The notes: a model not told the origin generated them from the sequence alone. Shown: positions 1-12,399, counted from the first letter of the stretch. The stretch is DNA of 64,000 bases from Zygnema cylindricum (GCA_037447655.1 JBBHKE010003035.1:1-64000); one strand, 5' to 3'. Numbers and translations are program-made.

Positions 1-455
1 TTTTAGGGTGTGTTTTTGTCGCTCTTTTTGTTTTTTATTGTTGTTTTTCAGTGTTGGTCATGCCACCCCTTTTGTACCCCCAGACTCAGATGGTTTACCA
101 TCGTGCTTTTTAATTTATTCTGCTTTTCAAATCAAATAGAAAAAGATCTGAGATAGAAGCGGGAGTTACTATCAGTTTTGAAAATGGAATTCTATGTTAC
201 AAAGCACGACACAACATGAGATGAAAGCCCAATAGGATTAGGGATCCAACAAAGCTTAAATGTACATCGCCCGTCGTTATCAGCATTAAAGAAAAACTAG
301 TGTTAACACAAAACTAGCACATACTATACTATTTTAGTGTAAGAAGTCTTGGCAGGATGGAGTCCACTTGATCATGTACTGTTTCTAACATTATTTTACG
401 ATTTTTGACCAAAAAATGTTGCGACCGAATTTGTGTCGTTTAATGACGAGCAGGG
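1..455. other. AT-rich intergenic spacer with dispersed repeat
   Basis: No gene is supported here. The reading frames are short and show no recognisable protein. From about 262 to 455 the sequence resembles 56963-57155: both begin near 'atcgcccgtcgttatcagc'-like sequence, share a segment on the theme 'actattttagtg', and end before a long 'ttttggccaaaaaa'-like stretch. This is therefore one copy of a dispersed repeat. Confidence 0.5.
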
Positions 456-680
456 TATAGTACACCGCATATCGCTATTAGTGTTAATGTTTTTTTATCC
501 ATTTAAAAAAAAAAACTTCATGCACACTTATCGGATTTTTCATCTGACGTTGCGATTGAAATGAAAGATTCTCATTTTCCATTTGGCGATCTCCAATCAA
601 CATCAGGACACGTGTATGGAGAAAAACAATTATACGGGGAAAAAAACTTTACACTAGTAACAATACACGGTATATTGTAG
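456..680. repeat. MITE-like inverted-repeat element M1
   Basis: The left end reads TACACCGCATATCGCTATTAG, shown here only as TACACCGCATATCGC followed by a T-run. The right end, reverse-complemented, reads TATACCGTGTATTG followed by a similar T-run, so the ends form imperfect inverted repeats of about 50 bp. The interior has no coding potential. The same terminal motif recurs at 1438, 12927, 13127 and 40404, which marks a dispersed non-autonomous DNA-element family. The outermost TA on each side would fit a Tc1/mariner-like TA target site, but that is inference. Confidence 0.6.
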
Positions 681-765
681 TAGTAATTACAACCCACACA
701 ACTCTTTTCAAGTTACCACTTTGAACTGATCAAAGTGAAATTCCACGACTATTTTTCACCACATT

Positions 766-2019
766 AAGGTACGACCCCATGTCATTGTAACTTAGCGAAC
801 TTACTTTGTATTGTAGGGAAGATTCTACGTACACGGTTTCGAAGCGTCCTAATGCATAACAACGAAATTGTTACTTAAAATTGTGATGATTGTAAACGTC
901 GACAATGCCCGTGACGAATGTCAACGTCTACAATCTGTCTTTACACACTTTTTTTTTGTTTTTTTTGTTACGTCGCAACCCATCGTATTTTTTGAAACAA
1001 TTCGGTTCGATGCATGTTTTTGCGCGACACGATAGACGTACAACCTTCCAATTTGTGTTGTTCATGGCTTAACAAGATGCTTTAGCGTTTGTCTCTCTTA
1101 TTCGGTCACCAGACATATAATTTTTGAGGCTCTTGCAAATAAAAACACATATTTTTTGGGCATGTTTGTTGGATTTTTCCCAGCGTGATTTGGTTGGCGC
1201 AACTGTGGTCGCCCTCACAATTATACCTACCTCCACTGGTGTCGTGAAGTAGTGACCTTTGGAGTGAAGGAAAGGTTAGCACGGTGAGAGAGGCGCGAGC
1301 TGCAGTCCTTAAAATGGCATAGAAGCCTTGTGACCCCTGCAAAAAAAATTACGTACGAGATACAAGTGGACAAAAAAAACAATCGTGAAATTTTTCTCGT
1401 CTTCTGAAGTCGTCGAAAATATTTGAAAACGCAGTGCTACACCGTCATTCGCTATTAATTAAGGTTATTAATTATAATTCAGGTTCAAGGCTTTTCGCCA
1501 AAAAAAAAAAATCACTCTAGTTTATCTCTAATTTGGGTACATTTTCCCCATAGTGTAGCCGCCGTAGCCCGTGTTCACAAAGACGACGTTTGAACATGTG
1601 GGAACACGTTCGCGCTATTTTTTGCCGACTTTATCACTAGGAATCAAATTTGTGGGCATTTTCGTGTCGACGCACTCACTTTGCGTAACGACGCCTTTAT
1701 CTGACACACTTTTTGTAAGATTGTACAAAATAACAAGCAATTTCAGTACGGACTAATACATTTCGTACACTACACTTTTTAAAATTTTAAAATTATAGTT
1801 ATTAATCCTAATTTGACAGTAACTATATCAAGGCAAAAAAACAATTAAAGTTATTAATTCTATTTTAAGTTCGAAAAAATTTGGGGGCACCGAATTAGCG
1901 TTATTAACGCTAATGGCGATTCAAGGTGTACTTTATTGTAAAACACATCGCCGATGTGTTTTGAGATAAAGATGACGTGGCCGTGGATCGGAATACAAAA
2001 GAAGACAACTTGTGGTATA
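766..2019. repeat. Decayed TAA-flanked DNA element, interrupted
   Basis: Sequence from about 766 to 1431 matches the left part of the element at 57914-58688. Shared landmarks are 'ttgtaacttag', 'cgtcgacaat' and 'gacccctgcaaa'. Sequence 1934-2019 matches that element's interior ('catcg..gatgtgtttt', 'gatgacg'). The two parts are separated by inverted-repeat element M2. No transposase reading frame is visible. It is a decayed copy that was invaded later by a MITE. Confidence 0.5.
1438..1930. repeat. MITE-like inverted-repeat element M2
   Basis: It starts TACACCGTCATTCGCTATT and ends (reverse complement) TACACCTTGAATCGCC. Both arms then contain AT-rich 'ttattaa' blocks and a 'gttcgaa/ggttcaa' motif. 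The palindrome ATTAGCGTTATTAACGCTAA sits in the right arm. The element splits the repeat at 766-2019, so it is the younger of the two insertions. No protein is encoded. Confidence 0.6.
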
Positions 2020-2425
2020 TTCTAAGGGCGTGTTCCCATGTGTTCAAATAAGGGTTTTTTTCCGTCGTTTTCACAGAAACTGGGACTTCCAACGAAAAAA
2101 TGTTACGCCGTACGAAAAATGGGCAAAAACACAAGTACATTTTGCGTCATCTTGGAACTTGGAAGGTACGACAATTTGGCGTTATTATCATCGCGACCCA
2201 CTTACAACTCATCGTCACACCTGTAATGGAATCAAATTGCGATCTGATTTTAACCAAAATAACAGTGTATCGACGAATAGAAAGCATGTATTGCAGCGTG
2301 AAACGTCTTTGAAAAAAATTGAGAGATGGAGAGTACACACTATTTTTTTACATGCTCGTCACGCGCATGTACGTACAAAAATGACAAGCATGTATGGAAA
2401 AAAATCGTTGGGGTCTCGGAAATAA
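2020..2425. repeat. Inverted fragment of the TAA-flanked DNA element
   Basis: The sequence beginning TAAGGGCGTGTTCCCATGTG matches the reverse complement of the right end of the element at 57914-58688, including the following 'taagggttttttt.cgtcg' segment and a 'tttgcgtcatc' block. It lies in the orientation opposite to the fragment at 766-2019. Overlapping frames here (for example 2012-2425) encode nothing recognisable and are treated as chance. Confidence 0.5.
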
Positions 2426-2562
2426 AATAGAAATCATAATAACAATAATAAGAATAGTAAAACGAACTAACTCCGTTCATTCCTCCCTCCCTCTCTCCTT
2501 CCTTCCTTCCCACCCTCACCCGTGTGTTTGGGGGAGACTAGGTGGGGACTAAAGGGAAGAGT

Positions 2563-2568
<6 letters not shown>

Positions 2569-2647
<79 letters not shown>
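2569..2647. repeat. (AG)n microsatellite
   Basis: About 78 bp of almost pure AG dinucleotide directly abuts the 5' LTR of Copia-A. It may be a purine-rich tract into which the retrotransposon inserted. Confidence 0.95.
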
Positions 2648-3250
2648 TGTTAGGATTAGAATGTGGAATTTAAGCGTTTATGTTGGTTCGCTTTTAGTGT
2701 GGGTCAGTTTTGTCGCGCGTCACATCACCTATTTTGTTTCGTTTCATTAGTAATTTTGGTTTCGTTTGATTAAGTGTGAACGTTTGGTCTTTTTCGTTTG
2801 TATGCGAGACTTCTAGTACTTTCGGTTCGTGCGTGTACGTTTAAAAGTTTCATTTCGTGTAAATTACGTTATACTTAAGGTACGGTACTTCTAGATATTT
2901 CGTTTCGCTATTTTTCAGTTTGCGTCGTACTCTATTTTGCGTCCAGGTACATGTGACGCTTCTAGAATTAGATTTTTAGATGTAATCTGGCGACTAAGTT
3001 AAAATGTCAGGTAGTGAGGGATTAGGTAACAACTAAGAAACACTAAGGAGAAATTAAGGAGAAATTATTGTAGAGTTAATGTATGAGAATTATAGTGAGT
3101 TTCCTCTTCTGAATTATGTATTGTCCCTATCTATGTTCAAGAGGATTTAATGTATGTGAGCTGGTTGATATTTGATGTGAGTTAAATTCGCTTCCGCATT
3201 GTAATTTGTCAATTTTTTGCGTATTCCGATCATGTTATCGATCCTTTTAA
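2648..3250 (+). repeat. 5' LTR of Copia-A
   Basis: It begins TGTTAGGATTAG directly after the AG microsatellite. It ends near TTATCGATCCTTTTAA, very like the end of the Copia-E LTR (TTATCGATCCTTTCA), and is followed by a diverged primer-binding site. The interior shares motifs with the Copia-E LTR such as 'cttctag' and 'gtactttcg'. No matching 3' LTR is present in the window. The exact boundaries are inferred. Confidence 0.65.
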
Positions 3251-3263
3251 TTGGCATTGGAGC
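3251..3263 (+). other. Diverged primer-binding site of Copia-A
   Basis: TTGGCATTGGAGC lies directly after the LTR and matches TTGGTATCAAAGC of Copia-E at most positions. That class of site is complementary to the 3' end of initiator tRNA-Met in plant-type copia elements. Assignment rests on position and on the Copia-E comparison. Confidence 0.55.
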
Positions 3264-3299
3264 AGGTTAGCTCCACATTAAGGATCTAGTGAGTTAGGT

Positions 3300-4710
3300 A
3301 TGGGAGGGAAGAAAAAGAAGAACACACCCTCTCCATCCGGACCGATGATGCCTATGGGGACCTCGGGAACTCCGCCGACACCCGAGCCATCTCTTCGGGG
3401 TCCAAGCGAACGAGAATTCAGTTTCGGTGTAAGAATTGCGCCAAAGTCCGCGGAGTCATTGCCAGCTAAACCCTTTGGATTGGATCAACCTAAAGAGAAG
3501 GAAAGTTATGACATTCGGTTAGATAGAGATACTTATAGGGAGTGGGAGAAATTTATGAAAGAGAAGGATAAAAAGGTGAAAAATGAAAATGTTTTGGTGA
3601 AAGAGGAATTGGAGGGCAGCTCTAGCTCTAGTTCTAGTAGCAGCTCAGATAATTCGGATGATGATGAAAAATTTAAGAAAAAGAAAAAGGAAAAGATAGA
3701 AGAGGATTTTGATTTTGATAGTGAGTTGGAAGGAGAAGAAGATTTCCGAATGGGAGGCAAGTTGGTTATCTTTGACGGATCGAACTACGCTATTTGGAAG
3801 AAGAACATGAGAGCGAGTCTCATCTTAAAGAAGTTATGGAAAATCGTCAACGGCAAGGAGAAAATGCCAAAAGATCCGCCATGAATGGATTGATTCAAAG
3901 TTGTACCGGATCGGTCCATGATTATATTGTTATTCATGATACCGCACATAAATGTTGGCAAGCGTTAGAAAATCATTTTGAGAAAGGAGTCAAAGATAAG
4001 GCAAATTATGTGTTCAAGGATTTCATTAAGTTTAAGTTTAAGCATAATGAGTCAATAGATGATGGAGTCAAAAGATTTTATATTTTGTTAAGCAAATGAG
4101 TAATCTTGGTAAAATTGTACCCGAAAATGAAAAGTTACAAGTGTTCTTAGAGGGATTGCCCGAAAGATATTCTACGTCTAGTGAAACAATTCAATCTAAA
4201 CGGAAGGCTACACTTGAGTATGCGGTGAATTATTTGAAGACCATTGAGAAGTCTAGAGAGAGTGTAGGTAGAGGTTTTGAAAGTAGTGGAATCCATAATG
4301 TAAATACCTCGGATTCCTTGGATCTAAATTTGTTCCAAGGAAGAGGGTGTATTAGAGGAAATTTTAGAGGAAGAGGTAGAAAAAGAAGTCAAAATGTTAG
4401 ATTTAGTAGAAGTCAATTTGATAAATCTAACACCTCTAACGTGACTTGTTTCAAATGTGATAAGATTGGGCATTTTGCAGCCGAGTGCCCGGATAAGGAG
4501 AAAAGATGCAATATTTGCCATAAGTGGGGACATGTGAGTTCACATTGTTTCCAACGAGAAGGCAAAAATTCTTCCTTTTATGACAATCGAAAAAATGGAC
4601 GAGGACGTGGCCGAGGACGTGGACGCGGTCATGGCCAATTAAGAGGATCCGGTTATCAAGGAAACTATACGGAATTTGAAAAAGACTTTAGGAGCGATAT
4701 TACAATTTGA
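3300..4710 (+). pseudogene. Copia-A gag (capsid/nucleocapsid), frameshifted
   Basis: The ATG at 3300 opens a frame with a Pro-rich N-terminus, a Ser-run plus acidic/Lys-rich linker (about residues 105-150), and then the capsid signature FDGSNYAIWKKNMRASLIL. The frame ends at 3884, and the capsid continues in another frame at 3880-4099 (HDTAHKCWQALENHF). A TGA/ATG overlap at 4096-4099 leads into a third frame, 4096-4708. This last frame carries two CCHC zinc knuckles, CFKCDKIGHFAAEC (4447-4488) and CNICHKWGHVSSHC (4507-4548), and an RG-rich tail. At least two frame changes relative to Copia-E gag show decay. Gag packages element RNA into virus-like particles; this copy could not make the full protein. 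Confidence 0.85.
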
Positions 4711-7700
4711 CTATTTTATTGGACGAGAAAACCGGAGCAATTTTGAATTCGGCTTCTAGTAATCATTGTGTAAAAGATTGGATTATTGATACCGGCGCAA
4801 CTCATCATGTGTGTACGGATTTAAGTTTATTTTCGGATACAAAGAAGCTTACGGTTCCAAAGAATGTCACGGTAGCGAGTGGACATGTGATTCCGGTGGA
4901 CACGGTTGGAACGATCCGAATTGATTTACCGGTGAGAGATAAATTTGGAAATGTTAGAGTGCATAAAGCTAAGTTGAATGATGCTTTGTTTATTCCTAAT
5001 GGAGTGGTGAATTTGGTTAGTGTTCCTCAAATTCAAAAGGCCGGAGGTAGAGTTATTTCTTTGGAGGATTTTAGAATCATGATTAAAAGTAGGGAAGGAA
5101 TTCAAATTGGGGAAGGATTTGTGTCGGATAATTTGGTTAGTAAGTTAATTTGGAAACAGCCTTCTAAAGAGGAATCTTCTATGCTTTCCGTGGAGATGGA
5201 GAAAGGTGACCTTAGCCTTTGGTATCATCGGTTATGCCACACTTTGGAGGGAAATATTAAAAGGATGATTAAGAATTCTTCGGTAAGAGGTTTGGAATTG
5301 GCGACCGGAGAAAAGGTGAATGGATGTAATGGTTGTAACAAGGGGAAGCAAATGAGAAAACCGCATCATGTCAAAAGTGTAAAATTTAGAGCGAGTCAAC
5401 CTTTGGAACTTGTTCATGTGGATCTATGTGGACCTATTAGACCGATGAGTCTTGGGGGAAATAGATATATTTTTGTGATTGTTGATGATTTTTCCCGAAA
5501 GAGTTGGGTGTATCTTTTGAAAAGGAAGTCAGATGCTTTGGATTATTTTAAGAAGTTTGTTGTGATGGCTGGAAGGAAAACGGACAAGAAATTGAAAGCC
5601 GTGAGGTCGGATAATGGTGGAGAATTTAAAGAGTTTTGTGAGGAGCGGGGAATCAAGCAACAATTTACCGCCGTTTATTCACCTGAGTCTAATGGAGTGG
5701 CCGAGAGGAAAAACAGGACGTTGCAGGAAATGGTGCGTGCGATGCTTCATAGCACGAAGCACAATGTTTCACTTTGGGGAGATACCATAGTCACAGCAAA
5801 CTATGTCTGTAATCAAAGATTGACTTCGATTTCTAGAGAAAAGATAGAGAAAAGACGCCTCAAGAACTTTGGAGTGGACGAGTTCCGTCTGTACCACATT
5901 TAAGAATTTGGGGTTGTCGGGCGACCGTATATATTGACCGAAACAAACGAACCAGCAAGTTTAGTCCACGATGTTGGAGTGGAATTTTCGTCGGATATAG
6001 TGCGAATTCGAATCAGTACCGAATTTTCAATCTTGTGACACGAAACGTAGTGGAGTCACGGAATGTTATCTTCCACGAGAATTTAAAGGCGGCCATGGAA
6101 TTTTTGAAGGGCAAGGAGCGAAGTTTCGATTTTGAAGAAGAAAACAGTTTGGAGGAGTTCAAAGTGGCGGATTCCTCGGATGAGGAAAACGATTATTATG
6201 AGACTCCAAAACGGAAACCGAAATTTGGTAAAGTTTCAAATTCTGATAAATTTGATTTGGAATCCAATTGAGTGATGATAAGTCTGAGAGTTCAAAATTA
6301 TCTTTGAAAAGTCAAAATAGTGAAAAGAGTTTGCCGTCAATTTATGAAAAGAGTGAAAAGAATGTAACGGAAGAAGAAGTGATTGCTAGGAGAAGTAATC
6401 GAGAGAACAAGGGAAAAGCACCTGAGAGACTAAGTCTTCAAATGAAAGCTAGTGATAAATCTCATAGTTTTATTTCAGAGGCTAAGTTAAATGAATTCCT
6501 TTTATAGCAATTACTGCAAGAGAGTGTAAGGGTGACCCGAAATCTTATACGGAAGCTAGAAATTCGGGTGATTGGGAGTCTAAGTGGAAAGATGCATTTG
6601 ACAAAGACTATAAATCTATTGTTGAGAATGAGACTTTTGAGGAAGTAGAACTACCTGAGGGAAAGAAAGCCATAGATTCTAAGTGGGTATTTAAGACAAA
6701 AACTGGTGCTTTTGGTAAATTAATTAAGCATAAAGCAAGATTAGTTTGAAAGGGATTTCAGCAGAAAGAGGGAGTGGATTATACGGAAACCTATGCTCCC
6801 GTGGTCAAGTTTGATTCCTTGAGGATGATCATCGCATTGGCGGCAGCCAAGAAGAAGCATATCCATCACATGGACGTGGAGACCGCTTTTCTTAATGGAG
6901 ATCTCGAGGAGGAGGTTTATATGAAGATTTCGGAAGGAGTACCATCCAAACCCGGTTTAGTGTGGAGACTCAAGAAATCCTTGTATGGGTTGAAACAAGC
7001 ACCAAAAACATGGTATTTACGCTTACATAAGGTTTTGATTCACTTTGGATTTGTAATAACAATTTTAGATTCTCGTGTGTATGTGAAAGGAAATGGAGTG
7101 GATAAAATTATTTTTAGTATCTATGTGGATGATTTTATAATGGTGTCAGATAGCTTAGAAAAAATTTAGGAATTGAATTTATATTTGAAGAAGCATTTTA
7201 AGGTGACAGATTTAGGTGAAGCAAAATATATATTAGGCATCGAGGTGATTAGGAGTAAATCCGGATGTATTAAATTGAGTAAAGATTAATATTGTAAAGA
7301 AGTTCTTACTCAATTTTCTATGTTAGGTTCTAAGCCCCTTAGCACACCTCTAGACCCGAAATTACAACTTAGCAAATTTGACGATAAGGAAATTGTAAAT
7401 GTCCCTTATAGAGAGACAATTGGATGCCTAATGTATTTGGGTGTAGGGACTAGACCAGATATTTCTGCAGCTGTTTCAATTGTTAGCAGGTACAGTCAAG
7501 CCCCAAAGAAGCAACCTTGGGAATCGGTCAAGCGGATTTTCAGGTATTTGGCCGGAACATTGAACCTTAGATTGGTTTATCGAAGTGGAGACGATTTCGA
7601 TTGCTTCGGATATTGTGATTCTGACTGGGGAGGAGACTTTGACACGGGAAAGTCCACCTCTAGCTATGCTTTAATACTAAGTGGAGCGGCAATCTCATTG

Positions 7701-7949
7701 AGCTCTAGATTACAGCCTACGGTGGCTTTAAGTTCAACCGAAGCGGAATACATGGCGGCTTTTCATGCGGCAAAAGCTTCAATTTGGATTAAGGACATGT
7801 TGAGTGAATTGGGAATTTCTGTGAAGTGCATGAGGATCTATTCAGACATCATGAGTAGTGTTACTTTAGTGAAGAATCCGGTGTTTTATAAAAGGACAAA
7901 ACATATTAGAATATAGTGGCATTTTGTTAGAGATTTGGTGATGGATAAA
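4707..7949 (+). pseudogene. Copia-A pol: protease, integrase, RT, RNase H; broken
   Basis: The protease active site DTGA lies at 4788-4799. Integrase follows with an N-terminal His/Cys finger and the catalytic signatures VDDFSR, SDNGGEF and NGVAERKN, all in one frame that ends at 5903. The integrase tail and an acidic linker continue in other frames to about 6506. Reverse transcriptase follows, with YVDD at 7122-7133 and KQAPKTWYLRL upstream. RNase H signatures CDSDWGGD and STEAEYMAA follow. In-frame stops are visible at about 6748 (TGA after ARLV), 7167, 7287 and 7914, the last replacing the Gln of an IQWHF-type motif. Motifs are conserved but the polyprotein cannot be read through. Confidence 0.9.
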
Positions 7950-9325
7950 TGAAATTCTATGGGCTCCATTGCCACACAGAATTCGCAGATCCAAAGAAGC
8001 TAATCTAGATAGTGCCGAATCCAAGTTTATATAAACCCAAATGATTGACCCCTTGACAATCAGAACACCATTAGAGCTTCACCCCTGTGAAATAAGACTT
8101 TCTGTGTGCTCAGTTCCACCACAGAATGCAAAGTTAGAATATGAGTTTTGGATAATATTCCCCACTTTGAATTTCCCTTAGAAATGCAGCCACCCTGGCA
8201 GGCAAACACTCTAACCAACTACACCCCTGTGTAGCCTAGACTCCCCTGAGTCCGTAGCAAAAAGAATCACTGAAAATGGTCAAGTAAATTGATAGTTATG
8301 GTTGGTCAAAGTTTGCCTTTTATATAAGATGCTCTCTGGGAGAGGCGGCTATCTACCAAAAAAATTCTAAGTCCTAAAACCTACTCACAAAGTACAGTAG
8401 CCGCCGTACTTTATGTACGAAAGTATTCGGCACCACTCTCAGTCTGCCACGTGGCATACAAGTCATCGTCATTCTGTCTTTTTCTTCTCCGGCATCCAAT
8501 AGGATGATGCCACGTGTCAGTTTGACTTGCCGAATGGATCTTTGTTGACCGTTAAATTTCAACGGTCGTCATTCCGTGTTGACCGTTGAAATTCTCGTCA
8601 ACATGGAACCTGTTAGGGTACGGACCAATCACATGATTGTACCGTGCAGAAAGTACAGGTGTCGGAGTACCTTCTGTACGGTCCATGTACGACATCGTCA
8701 TAATGTGACATTTGTCACATCTTGACTTGTCATCTCGTGTTCCGGATTTCCCGCAACCCTCCAGGATATTGCCACGTGTCATCCGGAATGGCGGCGCCCG
8801 AAAACGCCAAGGCGGCCAATCCGGAATCCCGGCTCGCACCACGGCCGTCGATTAAAATATCCTCTTTGTCCGGACCGTCGAAACAAATGTCCGTAACATT
8901 TGTCTCGTGCGGCATATAAGGTACAGTGGGTTCTATGCCTTAAGATTCCGTTGTATCAGTTAAATGGAATCTTTGACGTGTACCTGTTTAAGTACATATC
9001 GTTCCCCAAACATGCTAACATCGGTCTTAGACTTAACGGACTAAGATACCTGTTACTCTGACCGACGACAGGTACCAGGTTCAAATTCTAGGTCCGTCAT
9101 ACATTTGATTTTAGTTAACCTGCCATTATCTACTCCTGTTTCTCTAGAGAGCTTAGGCTGCCATAACTCTAGCTCCCCTATCCAGCCTCCAGTGACTACA
9201 ACAAGTATGGGGGCTTGGAGAAGGGAGTCAACAAGTATGGGGGCTTGGAGAAGGGAGTCAGAGGCAGACTGCCTCTACTCTTTTTCTATCCCTAAAAAGA
9301 CTTAGGAAGTACTCAAATATCAACA
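7950..9325 (-). mobile_element. LTR-B1, LTR of the B family
   Basis: Read left to right it begins TGAAATTCTATGGGCTCC and ends TATCAACA. The same sequence recurs as LTRs of elements J and F and as a solo LTR in Copia-C. The family's functional orientation appears to be the minus strand here (TGTTG...TTTCA). It is about 200 bp longer than its relatives and holds a direct repeat of about 27-32 bp around 9200-9260 (caacaagtatgggggcttgg twice). The flanking pentamers ATAAA and CTTTT do not match, so this is probably a recombined or truncated insertion. It removed the end of Copia-A. Confidence 0.75.
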
Positions 9326-11624
9326 CTTTTGAACTATGGTACATGACCAGCCGCCTTTAAAGACGAAGATTCAGTGTTAAGTCACAAAGGCGTTTTAGGA
9401 GTCGAGTCATCAAAGGCAGTTAGGGGTATTCAACTATTCACGTAAAGACTCTTTACGTCTTCACATTGCTGACAAAATAATGTTCATATAATTTTGCCCA
9501 ATATTTGGTAAAAATCGATAATAATCGAGTAAAATTGGGTAACATTACATTTTACAAACATTATTTACTCAATTCAGGTGTAAATGCCCAAAAATGTTAC
9601 ATGTTTCAATCCAAATTCGTACAATCGGTTACAAGGTAATTACACTAAGAGAAATGTGAATGGTTGTAATCCCATTTTAATTGCTGTACGGACAATATCG
9701 CACGAATTGTGATCACTGAAAAATAAAATATTCTACTTGAAAAATAGCTATGGTTAAACCATCCAGGCCTAAAACATGACTGCAATGAAAACATTATGAC
9801 GACCACTAATATGTAATATAACCATGAGCAACGCAAAGCACCACTAAAAAAATCAAACTAAAGATGAAGTAACAAAAGAAAGATATCACCAAACACAACT
9901 GCACACCCTATAAGCATTTAAAAATGTGAGCCCATGACCCAAAATTGACCATACTACGCTCAAGGTCACAATTAGGGAGCTCATATATACGTACAAGCAG
10001 ACGTTATGTTAAGTCGTAAAGTTCACAACCATCGTCAACCACCATGGTTTTGACTATCAAGGGTCGAGGCTTACGCACGTTGAAGAGCATTAGAGATACG
10101 ACGACATTAGAAAGTTGACTTGAAACGTGGGCTAAGGCTTCTAATTCCTCTAACTTCAAAATATTTTCACGCAAATGAAGTACGGAATTGTCGAAAGACA
10201 TGTCCAGAGTTCGAAAGAAATGTCAATTTGCCATGCGAGTGGGAGGAAACATAGATTTTGGTAAGGTGTGTAAAGACTACGTCATCGAGTGTTCTTTCAC
10301 CCTCGGAAAAAAAGATCAAGTCCAACCCACAGTTGGAAAAAGGCATAGATTGAGAATGTGGCGGAAGCATATATCACACGTGACATTTAATTGTGTCTAT
10401 TTGAGCTATCGGAACTCAAACCTTTTAGTATATCATTTTATCTTGCCATTATGTTTATCGTATTAAACGATCTCTTTGTTTGTCAGTATGTTGCCTACGA
10501 ATGCAAGATACGTTGAGGGTCGTTGAGAAACCAAATGATAGAAAAAAAAGATAGAAAAGTCATATAGAGCATTGCAAAAATTGTTGTAGCAATGAGGGAA
10601 GCTTCAACAACTGAGCCCGAACAAAGGTTTCAATTCAAATAAGAGCCAGTTTAGCTCGCTTCAACCAAGGGAGCCCATCAATAAAGTTTCACAAATCAAC
10701 ATTGTTACTTTGGACGACATGTTACGCCATGGGTGAATTTTGTCAACCACGATGAAAACGGAGGAGCTTGATCTTGAGCCTCCATGGTAAATACAAAACG
10801 AACAAATAACATGGATGATTTGGACCCTGCGCAGAATAATACCACCACACGCAATTTTGCATTATTATTCGCGCGACTGCATATGAGTACGAATGCCGAT
10901 GGCGTGACCGTGTAGTAGATTCCACGCAGTTTCGAAGCCCCATGACGCAATGATGAAACAAAAGGACGTAAAAACACGCAGGTTAGGATAGGTGGACTTC
11001 CACAGGAAGATTTTTATGAAGGCCGACTTTGTACAAACCCTACAGAATTTTTTTTCAACGAAAACAACATTAAAATTGTCCGGTGAAGTCGTAACGACCG
11101 TCGGATTCAATTACACTTTATCCGTGACGCCATCACCAACCTTTATAGTTTTTAAGACCGTGCATTGGTGACAGTTCTGAATACGAACGTGTAAAAACGG
11201 AAAGTAAAAGAATCCAATGGCAATACATGTAGTGGGTACACGTATGGGCCATGTGGCTCCCAGGGTACGCCAACCGTCAAATTATCCCGTCCTCTCCACC
11301 ACACGCCGCCTTTGTTGTTGTTTTTGAAATTTTGGTAGTACATTTAATGCCCCTATAGAGTCATTAATTACTCATATACAGATATTATCTTCGTTGGTAC
11401 AGATATTGCCTCCGCTCGTACAAATATTGCCTCCGCTCGTACAGATATTGCGTTCTGACATTGCATTCGAAGATTCTTTCAAGATTTTAAACATCGAATA
11501 TTAACCTACGTGTTACCAACCAGAATGAGCCACGCAGGTTTACAGACGCGACCTAATGGAAGGCACGCCCTTCTGTAAAATTTTCCGTACAATTACTGGG
11601 ACGCCTAATGGAAGTCCACCCTTA
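9326..11624. other. Spacer without a supported gene
   Basis: The region is AT-rich with only short reading frames. One minus frame at 10004-10201 looks mildly protein-like but has no recognised domain, splice context or repeat copy to support it. A short minisatellite of about three 21-bp units on the theme gtacagatattgcctccgctc lies at about 11378-11452. The segment just after 9326 (acttttgaactatgg) also appears near the right end of the DNA element at 60510, so element debris is present. Confidence 0.5.
11378..11452. repeat. Minisatellite, three units of about 21 bp
   Basis: The unit gtacagatattgcctccgctc occurs about three times with single-base changes. The related phrase cgtacagatattt recurs near 12168. 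Confidence 0.7.
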
Positions 11625-12360
11625 GAGTAACATTTCATTAGAAAGAAAAGTGGGGTTCGTTACTAGACGCTGTACGTATTCGTATAGCACCGTACATATC
11701 CGTACCATCATTTTTTTTTGTCAGACGAAACATCGTTACTGGAAAGCTGTCGGGAAGCTCCAATGATGTAAGCGTGATTCCTGACCGTTGGATGTTTCAC
11801 TATTTTAGATCCGCGAAGCAATTAGGCACATCATGTAGTGGGCCCCAACTCTCCTCGAGGAGAGTTGGGGCCCAGGAGATGATTGCCATTGGTACATGTC
11901 AAAAATCAAATACATATCTACTTTGAACAAGCGATCACAGGCGTGCACGTCGTACATGCCATGTGCCGCCTGCCACGCTGAATGCATGTCAGGTTGAAAA
12001 TATCCTCGCACGCTCCGTCTGACATCCACTGACATTCAAGGTTTTGCCGCGACCTTCAAAGTTTGCCTCGTCCTTTTGCCATTCCGTTTCGAAATTTCGA
12101 TTTCTATTTTCAAAATCAAAATGTGGCCGAAAACTTTATGTACAAATCATTAACTACCTCCGGTCGTACAGATATTTCGTACAGATATCCCGTTTGTAGA
12201 TTTTTTTAAGATTTTTAGAATCTGGACTGTAACCTATGTGGCGCCAATCATAATTGAGCAATGTTTGTTACTGGCCAGACATAATGGAGCGGACTTCTAG
12301 TAAACGCTGTCAGTAGACTTGTCCGAACATTTACTGGGACCGCCTAATGGAATGTTACCC
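11625..12360. repeat. TIR element, relative of 58692-60545
   Basis: The left terminus GAGTAACATTTCATTAG and the reverse complement of the right terminus, GGGTAACATTCCATTAGGCG, are inverted repeats of each other. Both resemble the perfect terminal repeats of the element at 58692-60545. A second right-end-like sequence (cgcctaatggaagtccaccc followed by TTA) ends directly at its left border, so two related copies abut. No transposase is visible. The perfect palindrome at 11839-11874 lies inside it. Confidence 0.55.
11839..11874. repeat. Perfect 36-bp palindrome
   Basis: The half-site TGGGCCCCAACTCTCCTC is followed without spacer by its exact reverse complement, so all 36 bp are self-complementary. 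It is GC-rich in an AT-rich neighbourhood and could extrude as a cruciform. No reading frame or known protein site explains it. Confidence 0.95.
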
Positions 12361-12399
12361 AATATCATTATTTGTACCTTTTTACTTAATAAAGTACAG

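Larger units (their letters stand above)
2648..7949 (+). mobile_element. Copia-A, decayed Ty1/copia retrotransposon
   Basis: Layout is 5' LTR, primer-binding site, gag with two zinc knuckles, protease, integrase, reverse transcriptase and RNase H. This is the Ty1/copia domain order, with integrase before reverse transcriptase. The 3' end is missing: coding sequence stops inside the RNase H tail at 7949, where LTR-B1 begins without a matching target duplication. Several frameshifts and in-frame stops make it non-functional. Copia-C and Copia-E share its protein sequence closely and are the same family. Confidence 0.9.

Noticed and set aside
2012-2425. 137-residue open frame on the + strand
   Set aside because: It overlaps a fragment of a dispersed DNA element, has no domain, and competing frames in the same segment are equally long.
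10004-10201. 65-residue minus-strand frame with a plausible composition
   Set aside because: No recognised domain, splice signals or conserved copy. Length is within chance for this AT content.
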